A DNA stretch of 41,420 nucleotides from Hyphomicrobiales bacterium (GCA_024236415.1 JACKKN010000025.1:1-41420); one strand, 5' to 3'. Shown: positions 15,358 to 24,121, counted from the stretch's first letter. Numbers and translations are program-made. Notes: generated by a model not told the origin, from the sequence alone.

Positions 15358-16374
15358 ATGAAGGTTTGGGAACTGAAAGAGGCGTTCGGGCTCGACAACC
15401 TGAAACTGGCGCAGCGGGCCGATCCCCGGCCCGGCCCCGGGCAGGTGGTCGTGGCCATGCGCGCCGCCTCCATCAACTTCCGCGACCTGGTGGTGATCAA
15501 GGGCGGGTACGGCCGCAACATCAAGACGCCGCTGATCCCGTTCTCGGACGGGGCCGGGGTGGTCGAGGCCGTGGGCCCGGGCGTGACCCGGGTGGCCGTG
15601 GGCGACCGGGTCTGCCCGCTGTTCTTCCAGGGCTGGCCGGCCGGCGACCCGCCGCCGGACGTGGCCGCCGGCACCCTGGGCGGTCCCCTGGACGGCGCCC
15701 TGGCGGAAAAGATGCTGCTGGACCAGCAGGGGGTGGCCAAGGTGCCCGATTCCCTGTCCGACGCCGAGGCCGCCTGCCTGCCCTGCGCCGCCCTGACGGC
15801 GTGGAGCGCCATCGTCACCAAGGGCTGCATCGTGCCCGGGCAGACGGTGGTGGTGCAGGGCACCGGCGGGGTCGCCCTGTTCGCCCTGCAGATCGCCAAG
15901 GCGGCCGGGGCGCGGGTGATCATCACCTCGTCCAGCGACGAGAAGCTGGAAAAGGCCAAGGCCCTGGGCGCCGACGTGGGGATCAACTACCGCCAGGAGC
16001 AGGACTGGAGCCGCATCGTCAAGGAGCAGACCCATGGCGTCGGCGCCGACCACGTGGTCGAGCTGGGCGGCGCCGACACCCTGAACCAGTCCGTGCGCGC
16101 CGTCCGCGGCGGCGGCACCATCAGCCTGATCGGTGTCCTGTCGGGGGCCATGGCCGAGCTGAACCTGCCCCTGGTGCTGACCCGCAACGTGCGCATCCAG
16201 GGCATCACCGTGGGCTCGCGGGCCGGGTTCGAGGCCATGCTGGCGGCCATGGACCTGCACGGCATCAAGCCGGTGATCGACAGCGTTTTCCCCTTCGACC
16301 GGACCCTGGAGGCCCTGAGCCACCTGGCCGCCGGCGCCCACTTCGGCAAGGTCTGCATCGACCACACCGCGTAG
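15358..16374 (+). CDS. zinc-free MDR-superfamily alcohol dehydrogenase/quinone oxidoreductase
   Basis: A 338-residue medium-chain dehydrogenase/reductase. The N-terminal GroES-like domain contains SINFRDLVVIKGGYG and IPFSDGAGVVEAVGPGVTRV. The Rossmann domain carries VVVQGTGGVALFALQIAKAAGA (residues about 160-181), which binds NAD(P)H. The catalytic zinc Cys/His set of classical alcohol dehydrogenases is not evident (the first position is in NFRDL), as in quinone-oxidoreductase-type members. The substrate is unknown. The start at ATG 15358 has GGGAGGGTGCG upstream. It stands alone, divergent from the RidA-like gene. Confidence 0.88.
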   Translation: MKVWELKEAFGLDNLKLAQRADPRPGPGQVVVAMRAASINFRDLVVIKGGYGRNIKTPLIPFSDGAGVVEAVGPGVTRVAVGDRVCPLFFQGWPAGDPPPDVAAGTLGGPLDGALAEKMLLDQQGVAKVPDSLSDAEAACLPCAALTAWSAIVTKGCIVPGQTVVVQGTGGVALFALQIAKAAGARVIITSSSDEKLEKAKALGADVGINYRQEQDWSRIVKEQTHGVGADHVVELGGADTLNQSVRAVRGGGTISLIGVLSGAMAELNLPLVLTRNVRIQGITVGSRAGFEAMLAAMDLHGIKPVIDSVFPFDRTLEALSHLAAGAHFGKVCIDHTA

Positions 16375-16398
16375 GCACGCCGCGCAGCGCCGGTCACG

Positions 16399-17634
16399 TC
16401 AGATCTTGAAGGAATCGCCCTCGCGCGGGGCCAGGCAGACGGTCTTGGAGCGGCGCGATTTCAACAGCTTCTGCGCCGCCGCCAGCTTGGCGTCGATGTC
16501 GTCGTCGGTCTGGTCCGGGTCGTGGTGGAACAGGTAAAGGGTCTTGGCCTGGGCCCGGTGCGCCAGGTCGACCACCCGCGACACGCAGGAATGGCCCCAG
16601 CCCACGTGGCTGGCATATTCCTCGTCGCTGTAGGTGGTGTCGGTGATCAGCACGTCGCAGCCGTGGATGAACTCGATCAGCCGCTTGACGTAGAAGGGGT
16701 TGTAGAAGTGGGAATCTTCCAGGTCCAGCTCGTTGTCGGTGATGTAGCAGATGGACCGCCCCTTGTAGTCGACCCGGTAGCCCAGGCAGCGGCCGGGGTG
16801 GTTGAGGAGCTTGGTGCGCACGGCGATGTCGCCCAGGGTGAACTCCTCCTCCTGCAGGTTGCGGAAGTAGACCCGGGCGCCGAACTGCTTGAGGCGCACG
16901 GGGAAGTACAGGCCGTCCATCTGGGCCGAGATCATCTCGCGCAGGCTGACGTTGCCGTGCGACGCGCCCAGGACCTCGAACTCGTTGCCCTGGACGTACA
17001 GCGGGGCGAAGAAGGGCAGGGCATTGATGTGGTCCCAGTGCGGGTGGGAGATGAAGATCTTGCCCTCCATCTTGTGCCGGTCCTCGGACATCAGGCGGTC
17101 CGACAGGTTCTTGATGCCGGTGCCGGCGTCGAAGATGAAGAACTCCCCCTTGGAGAATTCCAGCGACACGCAGGACGTGCTGCCGCCATAGCGGATGGAC
17201 CGCCGGCCCGGCACCGGCAGGGTGCCGCGCACGCCCCAGAAGGTCAGCTCGATGCGGTCCTCCAGGATGCCCAGCACCTCGGCGACGAAGGCGTCGGCGT
17301 TGAGCGGCTTGGTCAGGTAGCCGTCGGCGCCGACCTCGAAGGCCTGTTTGCGGTCGGATTCGTAGGGCTTGCCGGACACCACGATGATCTTGGTCTTGGC
17401 CAGGTTGCGCCGCTGCTTCAGGTCGCGGCACAGTTCCAGGCCGTACCGCTCGGGCATCATCAGGTTGACCAGCACGCAGTCGGGCTTCTGGGCCACGATC
17501 GCCGGCACCGCCTTGACCGACGACTCCACCGTGGCGACCGCATGGCCGTCGGATTCCAGCAACGCCTTCATGTGGGCGGAGATGTCGGGGTCGTCGTCGA
17601 CGATGAAGAATTTCAGCCTGGTCTTTTTCGACAT
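16399..17634 (-). CDS. response-regulator receiver fused to an MBL-fold hydrolase; phospho-acceptor Asp replaced by Asn
   Basis: A 411-residue two-domain protein. The receiver (residues 6-122) keeps the acidic pocket (D13-D15), S87 and K109, but the phosphorylation site is N57 in CVLVNLMMPERYG, where DLMMP is normal; the codon is AAC. The MBL domain (128-411) starts WGVRGTLPVPG, then FFIFDAGTGIKNL, the metal motif HPHWDH at 197-202, H278, D331 and GWGHS near 345, and LFHHDP. This form resembles the RNase Z/phosphodiesterase-like MBL group often fused to receivers. With Asn at the acceptor, classical aspartyl phosphorylation is not expected; constitutive or ligand-driven control is inferred. 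The start ATG 17634 (MSKKTRLK) is preferred over 17646. It follows the CD-NTase-like gene by 128 bp on the same strand. Confidence 0.85.
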   Translation of the reverse strand: MSKKTRLKFFIVDDDPDISAHMKALLESDGHAVATVESSVKAVPAIVAQKPDCVLVNLMMPERYGLELCRDLKQRRNLAKTKIIVVSGKPYESDRKQAFEVGADGYLTKPLNADAFVAEVLGILEDRIELTFWGVRGTLPVPGRRSIRYGGSTSCVSLEFSKGEFFIFDAGTGIKNLSDRLMSEDRHKMEGKIFISHPHWDHINALPFFAPLYVQGNEFEVLGASHGNVSLREMISAQMDGLYFPVRLKQFGARVYFRNLQEEEFTLGDIAVRTKLLNHPGRCLGYRVDYKGRSICYITDNELDLEDSHFYNPFYVKRLIEFIHGCDVLITDTTYSDEEYASHVGWGHSCVSRVVDLAHRAQAKTLYLFHHDPDQTDDDIDAKLAAAQKLLKSRRSKTVCLAPREGDSFKI

Positions 17635-17762
17635 CCGGAGGCCCATCCCGTCCGGCCGCGGGCCGAAGCCCCGCGTCCTGGTGTAATCGACGTGCAGGTT
17701 ACAATGAATTCAAAGCCTTGGCACCCCCACAAATGGACCGTGCCGCGACCGGCGGCCGGGAG

Positions 17763-18797
17763 TCACCATATCAGGGGGCGTCCCGCCGGCGGCGCGGCCG
17801 GCAGGGTGTCGCCGGCGCCGGCCGCGGCGGCGGGTGCCGGCGGCCGCCCCAGCATCAGTTCCAGGGGCTGGCCGAAGATGCGGCACCAGTGGTCGGCGGC
17901 CTCGGCGGTGCGGCCCAGGCTGTCCAGCCGGCCGGCCCGCCGGGCGAAGGCGAAGGCGGCCTCGGCCTCGAACACCCAGGCGTCGCCGACGGCGAAGTCG
18001 GCGCCGGTGCCGGGCAGGGGCAGCTGCCGCCCGCCCTGGTGCGCGGCCCAGAAGAAGAAGTCGCGCACCATCCAGTCGTAAAACAGCAGGCTGCGCCGGC
18101 GGTACGGCCATTGCGGCACGAACTCCACGGCCAGGCGCTCCAGGGCCACGGAATGGATGGGCACGCCGTTGGCCAGGCGCCAGGCCTTCAACAGCATGAT
18201 CAGGTGCGTCGCCTTGCCGCGGCTGGCGCGGTTGACCTGTTGCAGGGCCGCCAGCTCGGCCGCCGGGTTGGTCTCGTGCCACAGGCCCAGGCCCGTGGCC
18301 GGGCGCGCCAGGCGGTAGCCGCCGGCGTCGCGCGGGATGGCCGGCAGCAGGCGCACGACGACGCCCGAGGCCGTCTCCACCGCGATCCATCCGGCCGGTG
18401 TCAGGTGCGCCGACGGGAAGGCGCGCGCCAGGCCCGCCACCAGGGCGCCGATGAAGCCCATGTCGCCGCGGCCGCCGCCGGTGCGCGGCCAGGCCCGGTG
18501 GCGCACGTGGGGCGGCAGGACATAGAGGCAGTCCACCACCCGGCCCGGCGCCACCGCCGTGCCCTTGGCCAGGCCGCCGACCACCAGCGGCGGCGCCGGG
18601 GCCGCCGCCAGGTCGGCCATCTGGGCGAAGGCGCGGTCCAGGCAGCCGGTGACTTCACCGGCGGCCAGGGTGGCGGCGGCGGCCGCCTCGGGCGGCGGGC
18701 GCAGGCGGTGCAGCAGGGGGCGGAACAGGTCGTGCTCGCCCAGGCCGGAGTCGGACCGGGCGGCGGTCAGCGCCGCCGGTCCCACGCGCGTCGGCAT
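17763..18797 (-). CDS. orphan CD-NTase-like (SMODS-type) nucleotidyltransferase, degenerate active site
   Basis: A 344-residue protein with the layout of cGAS/DncV-like nucleotidyltransferases. VVGGLAKGTAVAPGRVVDCL at residues 72-91 corresponds to the GS-x-KGTA-DxD loop. GVVVRLLPAIP (145-155) corresponds to the third-acid strand. NPAAELAALQQVNRASRGK, LIMLLKAWRLANGVPIHSVALE (199-220), FYDWMVRDFFFW (239-250), GDAWVFEAEAAFAFA and ADHWCRIFG match the helical half of the family. Key changes: GS is GG (74-75), the first Asp of DxD is V87 (D89 kept), and the third acid is R149. It is probably unable to make cyclic nucleotides. There is no CBASS effector, Cap2/Cap3 or TIR/phospholipase nearby: nrdJ lies upstream, the receiver-MBL gene downstream. 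Start ATG 18797, with GTG 18806 possible. Confidence 0.7.
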   Translation of the reverse strand: MPTRVGPAALTAARSDSGLGEHDLFRPLLHRLRPPPEAAAAATLAAGEVTGCLDRAFAQMADLAAAPAPPLVVGGLAKGTAVAPGRVVDCLYVLPPHVRHRAWPRTGGGRGDMGFIGALVAGLARAFPSAHLTPAGWIAVETASGVVVRLLPAIPRDAGGYRLARPATGLGLWHETNPAAELAALQQVNRASRGKATHLIMLLKAWRLANGVPIHSVALERLAVEFVPQWPYRRRSLLFYDWMVRDFFFWAAHQGGRQLPLPGTGADFAVGDAWVFEAEAAFAFARRAGRLDSLGRTAEAADHWCRIFGQPLELMLGRPPAPAAAAGAGDTLPAAPPAGRPLIW

Positions 18798-18835
18798 GTC
18801 ACCCACGGCGGCCCGGGTCGGTCAGGAGGGAAGGG

Positions 18836-18875
18836 AAAAGGGGGCGCACCCGGACCCGGGGGGTCGGGTGCGCCC
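18836..18875 (-). terminator. terminator of nrdJ
   Basis: A long hairpin (18842-18857 with 18861-18875, one bulge) lies 27 bp beyond the nrdJ stop and, read on the minus strand, is followed by CCCCTTTTCCC. The flanking 20 bp recur at another terminator in this window (30761-30780). Confidence 0.65.
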
Positions 18876-18901
18876 ATAGTTTCCCAGGGAGGATTCCGGC
18901 G

Positions 18902-21900
18902 TCAGGAGCAACCGCTCGTCCCCCCGCAGGTCACGCACTTCAGGCAGGTGCCGTTGCGCACCAGCGTGAAGTTGCCGCATTCGCCGCAGGGGTCTCCCTC
19001 GTATCCCTTCATCTTGGCTTCGCGCATCTGGTCGAGGCGCTTGTCCGTCTCCTCGATGACGTGGCTTTCCACCGACAGGGTGGTCTCGGTGACCGAGTGG
19101 GTGCTGAGACCGCCGTTGCCGTTGCCGCCGCCACTGCCGGTGGCCGCGGTCTTGGCGCCCACGGTGCCGCCGCCCGACGAGCTGGCCCGCTCGCTGCTCT
19201 TGGATCCCCGGATCACCAGGAACTTGCTGCGCACGTAGCCCTGCGACGCGATGCGCTCGACCACTTCCTCCAGCATGCCGGCGTCGGCGAGCTGGGGCAG
19301 GTCGCCCTCGGCGTCGCCGCGGCCGATGGCGTCGGGCATCAGGTCGGCGGGCTGCACGTGGGCCAGGTCGTTGCGGCCCAGGTAGCTGACCGCCAGCTCG
19401 CGGAAGATGTAGTCCAGGATCGAGGTGGCCATCTTGATGGTGTCGTTGCCCTCGACCATGCCCGACGGGTCGAAGCGGGTGAAGGTGAACGATTCCACGT
19501 ACTCGTCCAGGGGCACGCCGTATTGAAGCCCGATCGAAACGGCGATGGCGAAGTTGTTCATCAGGCTGCGGAAAGCGGCGCCTTCCTTGTGCATGTCGAC
19601 GAAGATTTCCGCCAGGTGGCCGGTGTCGAACTCGCCGGTGCGCAGGTACACCTTGTGGCCGCCGACCACTGCCTTCTGGGTGTAGCCGCGGCGCCGGTTC
19701 GGCGGCCGGTTGCGCTTGGCCACGTAGCGTTCCACCACCCGCTCGGCCACCAGGGCGGCCTTGGCCGCCGCCGGCTGCTCGACGATCTCGGCGATGGCCT
19801 CGGCCTCGTCGTCGTCGTCCAGGTCCACGTCGGCCAGCAGGGATGCCTGCAGGGGCTGCGACAGCTTGGAGCCGTCGCGGTACAGGGCGTTGGCCTTGAT
19901 GCCCAGGCGCCAGGACAGCAGGTAGGCGTCCTTGCAGTCCTCGACCGAGCCCGCGTTGGGCATGTTGATGGTCTTGGAGATGGCGCCCGAGATGAACGGC
20001 TGCGCCGCCGCCATCATGCGGATGTGGCTTTCCGCCGACAGGAACCGCTTGCCGATGCGGCCGCAGGGCGAGGCGCAGTCGAACACCGCCAGGTGCTCGT
20101 CCTTGAGGTGCGGTGCCCCCTCCAGGGTCATGGCGCCGCAGACGTGGGTGTTGGCGGCCTCGATCTCGGCCTTGTCGAAGCCCAGCGCGGTCAGCATGCA
20201 GAACGACATGTCGTTCAGCTTCTCGGACTCGAAGCCCAGCTCGTCGGTGCAGAAGCTTTCGCCCAGGGTCCACTTGTTGAACACGAACTTGACGTCGAAG
20301 GCCTCGGTCAGGGCCTTCTCCACCACCTCGATGGCGTCCTCGGTGAAGCCCTTGGCGCGCAGGGTCTGGTGGTTGATCCCGGGCGCGTTCTTGAGCGACC
20401 CGTGGCCCTCGGCGTAGCGGGCGATGTCCTCGATCTGGTCGCGGCCGTAGCCCAGCTTCTGCAGGGCCCGGGGCACCATGCGGTTGATGATCTTGAAGTA
20501 CCCGCCGCCGGCCAGCTTCTTGAACTTGACCAGGGCGAAGTCGGGCTCGATGCCCGTGGTGTCGCAGTCCATGACCAGGCCGATGGTGCCCGTGGGCGCG
20601 ATCACCGACACCTGGGCGTTGCGGTAGCCGTGCTCCTCGCCCAGCTTCAGCGCCCGGTCCCAGGCGAAGCGCGCCGCAAGCACCAGCTCGTCGTCGGGGC
20701 AGGCGTCGGCGTCCAGGGGCACCGGGGTGACCGACAGGTCCTCGTAGTCGTCGCTGCCGCCATAGGCGGCGCGGCGGTGGTTGCGGATCACCCGCAGCAT
20801 GGCGTCCCGGTTCTCGTCGAAGCGCGGGAAGGCGCCGTGCTCGCCGGCCATCTCGGCCGAGGTGGCGTAGCAGACGCCGGTCATCAGGGCGGTGATGGCG
20901 CCGCAGATGTTGCGCCCCTCGACCGAGTCATAGGGGATGCCGGACGCCATCAGGTAGCCGCCGATGTTGGCGTAGCCCAGGCCCAGGGTGCGGAACTCGT
21001 AGGAAAGCTGGGCGATGCGCTGGGACGGGAACTGGGCCATCAGCACCGAGGTTTCCAGGGTGACGGTCCACAGCCGCACGGCATGCTCGAACGCGGCCAC
21101 GTCGAAGCCGCCGTCGGGCTTGAGGAACTGGATCAGGTTCAGGGACGCCAGGTTGCAGGCCGTGTCGTCCAGGAACATGTACTCGGAGCACGGGTTCGAA
21201 GCGTTGATGCGGCCGCTCTCGGGGCAGGTGTGCCACTCGTTGATGGTGGTGTCGAACTGCACGCCGGGGTCGGCGCAGGCCCAGGCGGCGTAGCCGATCT
21301 GGTCCCACAGGTCGCGGGCCTTGATCCGCCGCACCCGGTCGACGGTGCGCGAGCGCAGCTCCCAGTCACCGTCCTGCTGTACCTTCTCCAGGAAGTCGTT
21401 GGACAGGCGCACCGAGTTGTTGGAGTTCTGGCCAGAAACGGTCAGGTAGGCCTCGGAATCCCAGTCGGTGTCGAACTCGGGGAACTCGATCTCGACGTAG
21501 CCCTGGCGGGCGAACTGGATCACCCGCTGCACGTAGTTCTCGGGCACCATGGCCTTGCGCGCGGCCAGGATGGCCTTCTTCAGTGCAGTGTTGATCTTGG
21601 GGTCGAAGCGGTTGTCGCCGTCGGCGCCGTCGAACCGGGTGCAGGCCTCCATGACCGCGGTCAGGTGCTTGCCCACGGTGCGCGAGCCGGTGACCAGGGA
21701 GGCCACCTTCTGCTCCTCGCGCACCTTCCAGTTGATGAACTCCTCGATGTCCGGATGGTCGACGTCGACCACCACCATCTTGGCCGCGCGCCGCGTGGTG
21801 CCGCCGGACTTGATGGCCCCGGCGGCGCGGTCGCCGATCTTGAGGAAGCTCATCAGGCCGGACGACTTGCCGCCGCCGGACAGGGGCTCGTTCTCGCCGC

Positions 21901-22615
21901 GCAGGCTGGAAAAGTTGGTGCCGGTGCCGGACCCGTACTTGAACAGGCGCGCCTCGCGCACCCACAGGTCCATGATGCCGCCCTCGTTGACCAGGTCGTC
22001 GTTGATGGACTGGATGAAGCAGGCGTGCGGCTGCGGGTGTTCGTAGGCGGACTCGGACTGCACCAGCTTGCCGGTGCGGTAGTCCACATAGGAGTGGCCC
22101 TGGGCCGGGCCGTCGATGCCGTAGGCCCAGTGCAGGCCGGTGTTGAACCACTGCGGCGAGTTGGGCGCGCCCACCTGGGCGCACAGCATGTGGCGCATCT
22201 CGTCGTAATAGGTGCGGGCGTCAACCTCGGAATCGAAGTACCCGGCCTTCCAGCCCCAGTAGGCCCAGGTGCCGGCCAGGCGGTCGAACACTTCGGTCGC
22301 CTTGAACTCGCCGACCGTGCGCGCGTCCTCGGGCAGCTCGGCCAGGGCCGCGTCATCGGCCTCGTGGCGCTGCAGCCACACCGGCACGTCGGGCTCGTCG
22401 ACCCGCTTCAGGCGCGCCGGCACGCCGGCCTTGCGGAAATACTTCTGCGCCAGCACGTCGCAGGCCACCTGCGACCAGCCGGCGGGGACCTCGATGTCGT
22501 CCAGCTTGAAGACGATCGACCCGTCGGGGTTCTTGATCTCGCTGGTCGCGGCGCGGAACTCGATGGAGTCGTACGGAGACTCGTTTTCCTTCGTGAAGAA
22601 ACGCGTGATGCGCAT
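18902..22615 (-). CDS. nrdJ: vitamin B12-dependent (class II) ribonucleoside-diphosphate reductase
   Basis: A 1,237-residue adenosylcobalamin-dependent reductase that makes deoxyribonucleotides independently of oxygen. Marks of the class include GAPNSPQWFNTGLHWAYGI, FKYGSGTGTNFSSLRGE, SGGTTRRAAKMVV, SGQNSNNSVRLSNDFL and INASNPCSEYMFLD. A C-terminal zinc-ribbon tail has CGECGNFTLVRNGTCLKC and CGGTSGCS, which carry the redox cysteines. The start is ATG 22615 with GGGGGAAAA directly upstream. The long B12-dependent form is common in alphaproteobacteria that live with varying oxygen. No cobalamin riboswitch was recognised upstream; a pair of dyads at 22834-22880 may be NrdR boxes. The gene ends at a strong terminator. 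Confidence 0.97.
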   Translation of the reverse strand: MRITRFFTKENESPYDSIEFRAATSEIKNPDGSIVFKLDDIEVPAGWSQVACDVLAQKYFRKAGVPARLKRVDEPDVPVWLQRHEADDAALAELPEDARTVGEFKATEVFDRLAGTWAYWGWKAGYFDSEVDARTYYDEMRHMLCAQVGAPNSPQWFNTGLHWAYGIDGPAQGHSYVDYRTGKLVQSESAYEHPQPHACFIQSINDDLVNEGGIMDLWVREARLFKYGSGTGTNFSSLRGENEPLSGGGKSSGLMSFLKIGDRAAGAIKSGGTTRRAAKMVVVDVDHPDIEEFINWKVREEQKVASLVTGSRTVGKHLTAVMEACTRFDGADGDNRFDPKINTALKKAILAARKAMVPENYVQRVIQFARQGYVEIEFPEFDTDWDSEAYLTVSGQNSNNSVRLSNDFLEKVQQDGDWELRSRTVDRVRRIKARDLWDQIGYAAWACADPGVQFDTTINEWHTCPESGRINASNPCSEYMFLDDTACNLASLNLIQFLKPDGGFDVAAFEHAVRLWTVTLETSVLMAQFPSQRIAQLSYEFRTLGLGYANIGGYLMASGIPYDSVEGRNICGAITALMTGVCYATSAEMAGEHGAFPRFDENRDAMLRVIRNHRRAAYGGSDDYEDLSVTPVPLDADACPDDELVLAARFAWDRALKLGEEHGYRNAQVSVIAPTGTIGLVMDCDTTGIEPDFALVKFKKLAGGGYFKIINRMVPRALQKLGYGRDQIEDIARYAEGHGSLKNAPGINHQTLRAKGFTEDAIEVVEKALTEAFDVKFVFNKWTLGESFCTDELGFESEKLNDMSFCMLTALGFDKAEIEAANTHVCGAMTLEGAPHLKDEHLAVFDCASPCGRIGKRFLSAESHIRMMAAAQPFISGAISKTINMPNAGSVEDCKDAYLLSWRLGIKANALYRDGSKLSQPLQASLLADVDLDDDDEAEAIAEIVEQPAAAKAALVAERVVERYVAKRNRPPNRRRGYTQKAVVGGHKVYLRTGEFDTGHLAEIFVDMHKEGAAFRSLMNNFAIAVSIGLQYGVPLDEYVESFTFTRFDPSGMVEGNDTIKMATSILDYIFRELAVSYLGRNDLAHVQPADLMPDAIGRGDAEGDLPQLADAGMLEEVVERIASQGYVRSKFLVIRGSKSSERASSSGGGTVGAKTAATGSGGGNGNGGLSTHSVTETTLSVESHVIEETDKRLDQMREAKMKGYEGDPCGECGNFTLVRNGTCLKCVTCGGTSGCS

Positions 22616-22833
22616 TTTTCCCCCGGGGTTGCCCTGAGTTGAAATCATTTGGGTTGGTTTGCGACCTGACCGATTCGTCGCGTTTTTCGAATCGGCCTGC
22701 TCCCTCTACGCTCCCAAGCCGCGCCAAATGGGCGGCGACTTCCGGCCTCGGTCCCGACCTTAGATCAAGGCCCGCGAATTCCCAGTGATTCCAACGGGTT
22801 TGTCTAGATCCGGTGTTGTCGTTGCCGGTGACG

Positions 22834-22880
22834 CACAAAATGTAGCGGAGTAATTTTAGGGCCGCAACCACATTTTGTGG
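22834..22880 (-). promoter_or_regulatory. paired dyads upstream of nrdJ (candidate NrdR boxes)
   Basis: CACAAAATGTAG (22834-22845) and CCACATTTTGTGG (22868-22880) share the core CACAAAATGT in opposite orientation, centres about 34 bp apart, some 220 bp before the nrdJ start. NrdR binds two near-palindromic boxes about three helical turns apart upstream of ribonucleotide reductase genes; spacing and sequence are close but not exact. A 10-bp stem-loop is the alternative reading. Confidence 0.35.
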
Positions 22881-23231
22881 CTAATTTGTGAATGTCATAC
22901 AGCATGTGGTCGGGAACCCCGATATCTCCGATGCTTACGGCCGCGCGCCTGAATTCTGGCGTGAAGGGGGCCTCGGCGCCGGCCCGTCGGGCCCGTGCCG
23001 CCGCCACCGGCGCGGGCGGGGGCCGGGCCCGCCTTCAAGTGATGTCTCAAGGGGCGCCGGCTTTCCGTTTTCCGGGGGTCACTTGCGCCCCGGCCTTGAC
23101 CGCCCGGGGCAGGGCGGCGGACCTGAAGGCTGGACGGAAATGGCGCGAGGTGCCATATTTCCGCCGCTTCCGCCGCGCAGAGTCCCCTTGCTCGGATTCG
23201 CCGCCGGCCTCAACCGTCGAACGGGGTTGCC
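22881..23231. other. intergenic region between nrdJ and the NDUFA12 gene
   Basis: About 350 bp of mostly GC-rich DNA shared by divergent genes. No gene, structural RNA or repeat beyond the dyads at its left edge was recognised; it presumably holds the NDUFA12/mlaD promoter. Confidence 0.4.
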
Positions 23232-23585
23232 ATGGACATCGGAACGGTCATCTACACCTGGTTGCGCGGCGAACTCGTGGGCACCGACGAGTTCGGCAAC
23301 CGCTACTACCGCAACAAGGCCAAGCGCCGCGGCAAGGAGCAGCGCTGGGCCCTGTACAAGGGCGATCCCGAAGGGTCGGCGGCGCCGCCCGAGTGGCACG
23401 CCTGGCTGCACCACACCACCGACGAACCGCTGACCGAGAAGGCGGCGCAGATGCTGCCGTGGCAGAAGGAATACGAGCCCAACCGGACCGGCACCGCCGA
23501 GGCCTACCTGCCGCGCGGCCACGACCGCCGCGCCGGCCACCACGCCCCCGTGCACGGCGAATACGAGGCCTGGACGCCCGAGTAG
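23232..23585 (+). CDS. NDUFA12-type NADH:ubiquinone oxidoreductase accessory subunit
   Basis: A 117-residue protein of the complex I 17.2 kDa (NDUFA12/B17.2) family, found in alphaproteobacteria and mitochondria and bound to the peripheral arm on the cytoplasmic side. Recognisable elements are the ELVGTDEFGNRYYRNK segment (residues 15-30), RWALYKGDPEGS, PPEWHAWLHHTTDEPL and the PWQKEYEPNRTGT block. There is no signal or membrane helix. It heads the conserved block NDUFA12-mlaD-DUF2155 with convergent aat-accC-accB-aroQ. The family marks the organism as alphaproteobacterial. ATG 23232. Confidence 0.95.
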   Translation: MDIGTVIYTWLRGELVGTDEFGNRYYRNKAKRRGKEQRWALYKGDPEGSAAPPEWHAWLHHTTDEPLTEKAAQMLPWQKEYEPNRTGTAEAYLPRGHDRRAGHHAPVHGEYEAWTPE

Positions 23586-23626
23586 GGCGCCGGCCGCCCA
23601 CAGAACGGCAGGATCAAGTCAGCCCC

Positions 23627-24112
23627 ATGGTCGTCAGCGAAAACAAGGAAACGGTGGTCGGCGGACTGGTCATGGTCGGGCTGGCCCTGGTCCTGCTGCT
23701 GTCCAACGGCCTCGGCCAATCGGCCACCCGCGCCGCCGCCGGCTACGTGGTCTACGCCAAGTTCAACCGCATCGACGGCCTGGCCAAGGGCGACGAAGTG
23801 CAGATGGCCGGGGTGCGCATCGGCCATGTCGAGCACATGGGCCTGGACGAGAACTTCCGCGCCCGCCTGAAGCTGCGCATGGAAAACGACGTGGCCCTGC
23901 CCAAGGACACCTCGGCGGCGATCCACACCGACGGGTTGTTCGGGTCCAAGCATATCGTGCTGGAGCCGGGCGCCGAGGAGGAGTCCCTGAAGGACGGCGA
24001 CAGCATCGAGTTCACCCAGGATTCGGTGGTGGTCTCGGACCTGCTGGAACTGATCATTTCCGAGGGCAAGGCGCGGCAGGCCAAGGCGCAGGCGGCGGAA
24101 CGGGCGGACTAG
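23627..24112 (+). CDS. MlaD family protein (first of two)
   Basis: A 161-residue periplasmic substrate-binding component of an MCE/Mla-type lipid transporter: one N-terminal membrane helix (residues 10-27), then an MCE domain (YVVYAKFNRIDGLAKGDEVQ, MAGVRIGHVEHMGLDENFRA, LFGSKHIVLEPGAEEESLKDG). MlaD hexamers carry phospholipids between outer and inner membrane with MlaFE(B). This copy is less typical than the next one (AAAGYVVYAKF, an acidic EEESLKDGD loop and a Lys/Ala-rich end). The two share the xKGxxVxxxGxxxG framework, so they are paralogues probably working in one mixed complex. Ten bases separate this gene from the next. Start at ATG 23627. Confidence 0.88.
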   Translation: MVVSENKETVVGGLVMVGLALVLLLSNGLGQSATRAAAGYVVYAKFNRIDGLAKGDEVQMAGVRIGHVEHMGLDENFRARLKLRMENDVALPKDTSAAIHTDGLFGSKHIVLEPGAEEESLKDGDSIEFTQDSVVVSDLLELIISEGKARQAKAQAAERAD

Positions 24113-24121
24113 GGGACGGAC

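Noticed and set aside
16399..18797. A CBASS-type defence operon
   Set aside because: Only the CD-NTase-like protein is present and its catalytic residues are missing; there is no effector, E1/E2-like or JAB protein, and the receiver-MBL protein is not a known CBASS component.
19061..22642. A 1,193-codon plus-strand frame opposite nrdJ, and similar long frames opposite clpA (7857-9998) and others
   Set aside because: These are antisense shadows of high-GC genes: they have no family motifs, repetitive Gly/Val/Ala/His composition, and the opposite strand encodes complete known enzymes.
22616..22890. Cobalamin riboswitch expected before nrdJ
   Set aside because: No B12-box-like segment or suitable fold was recognised; only the two dyads were found.
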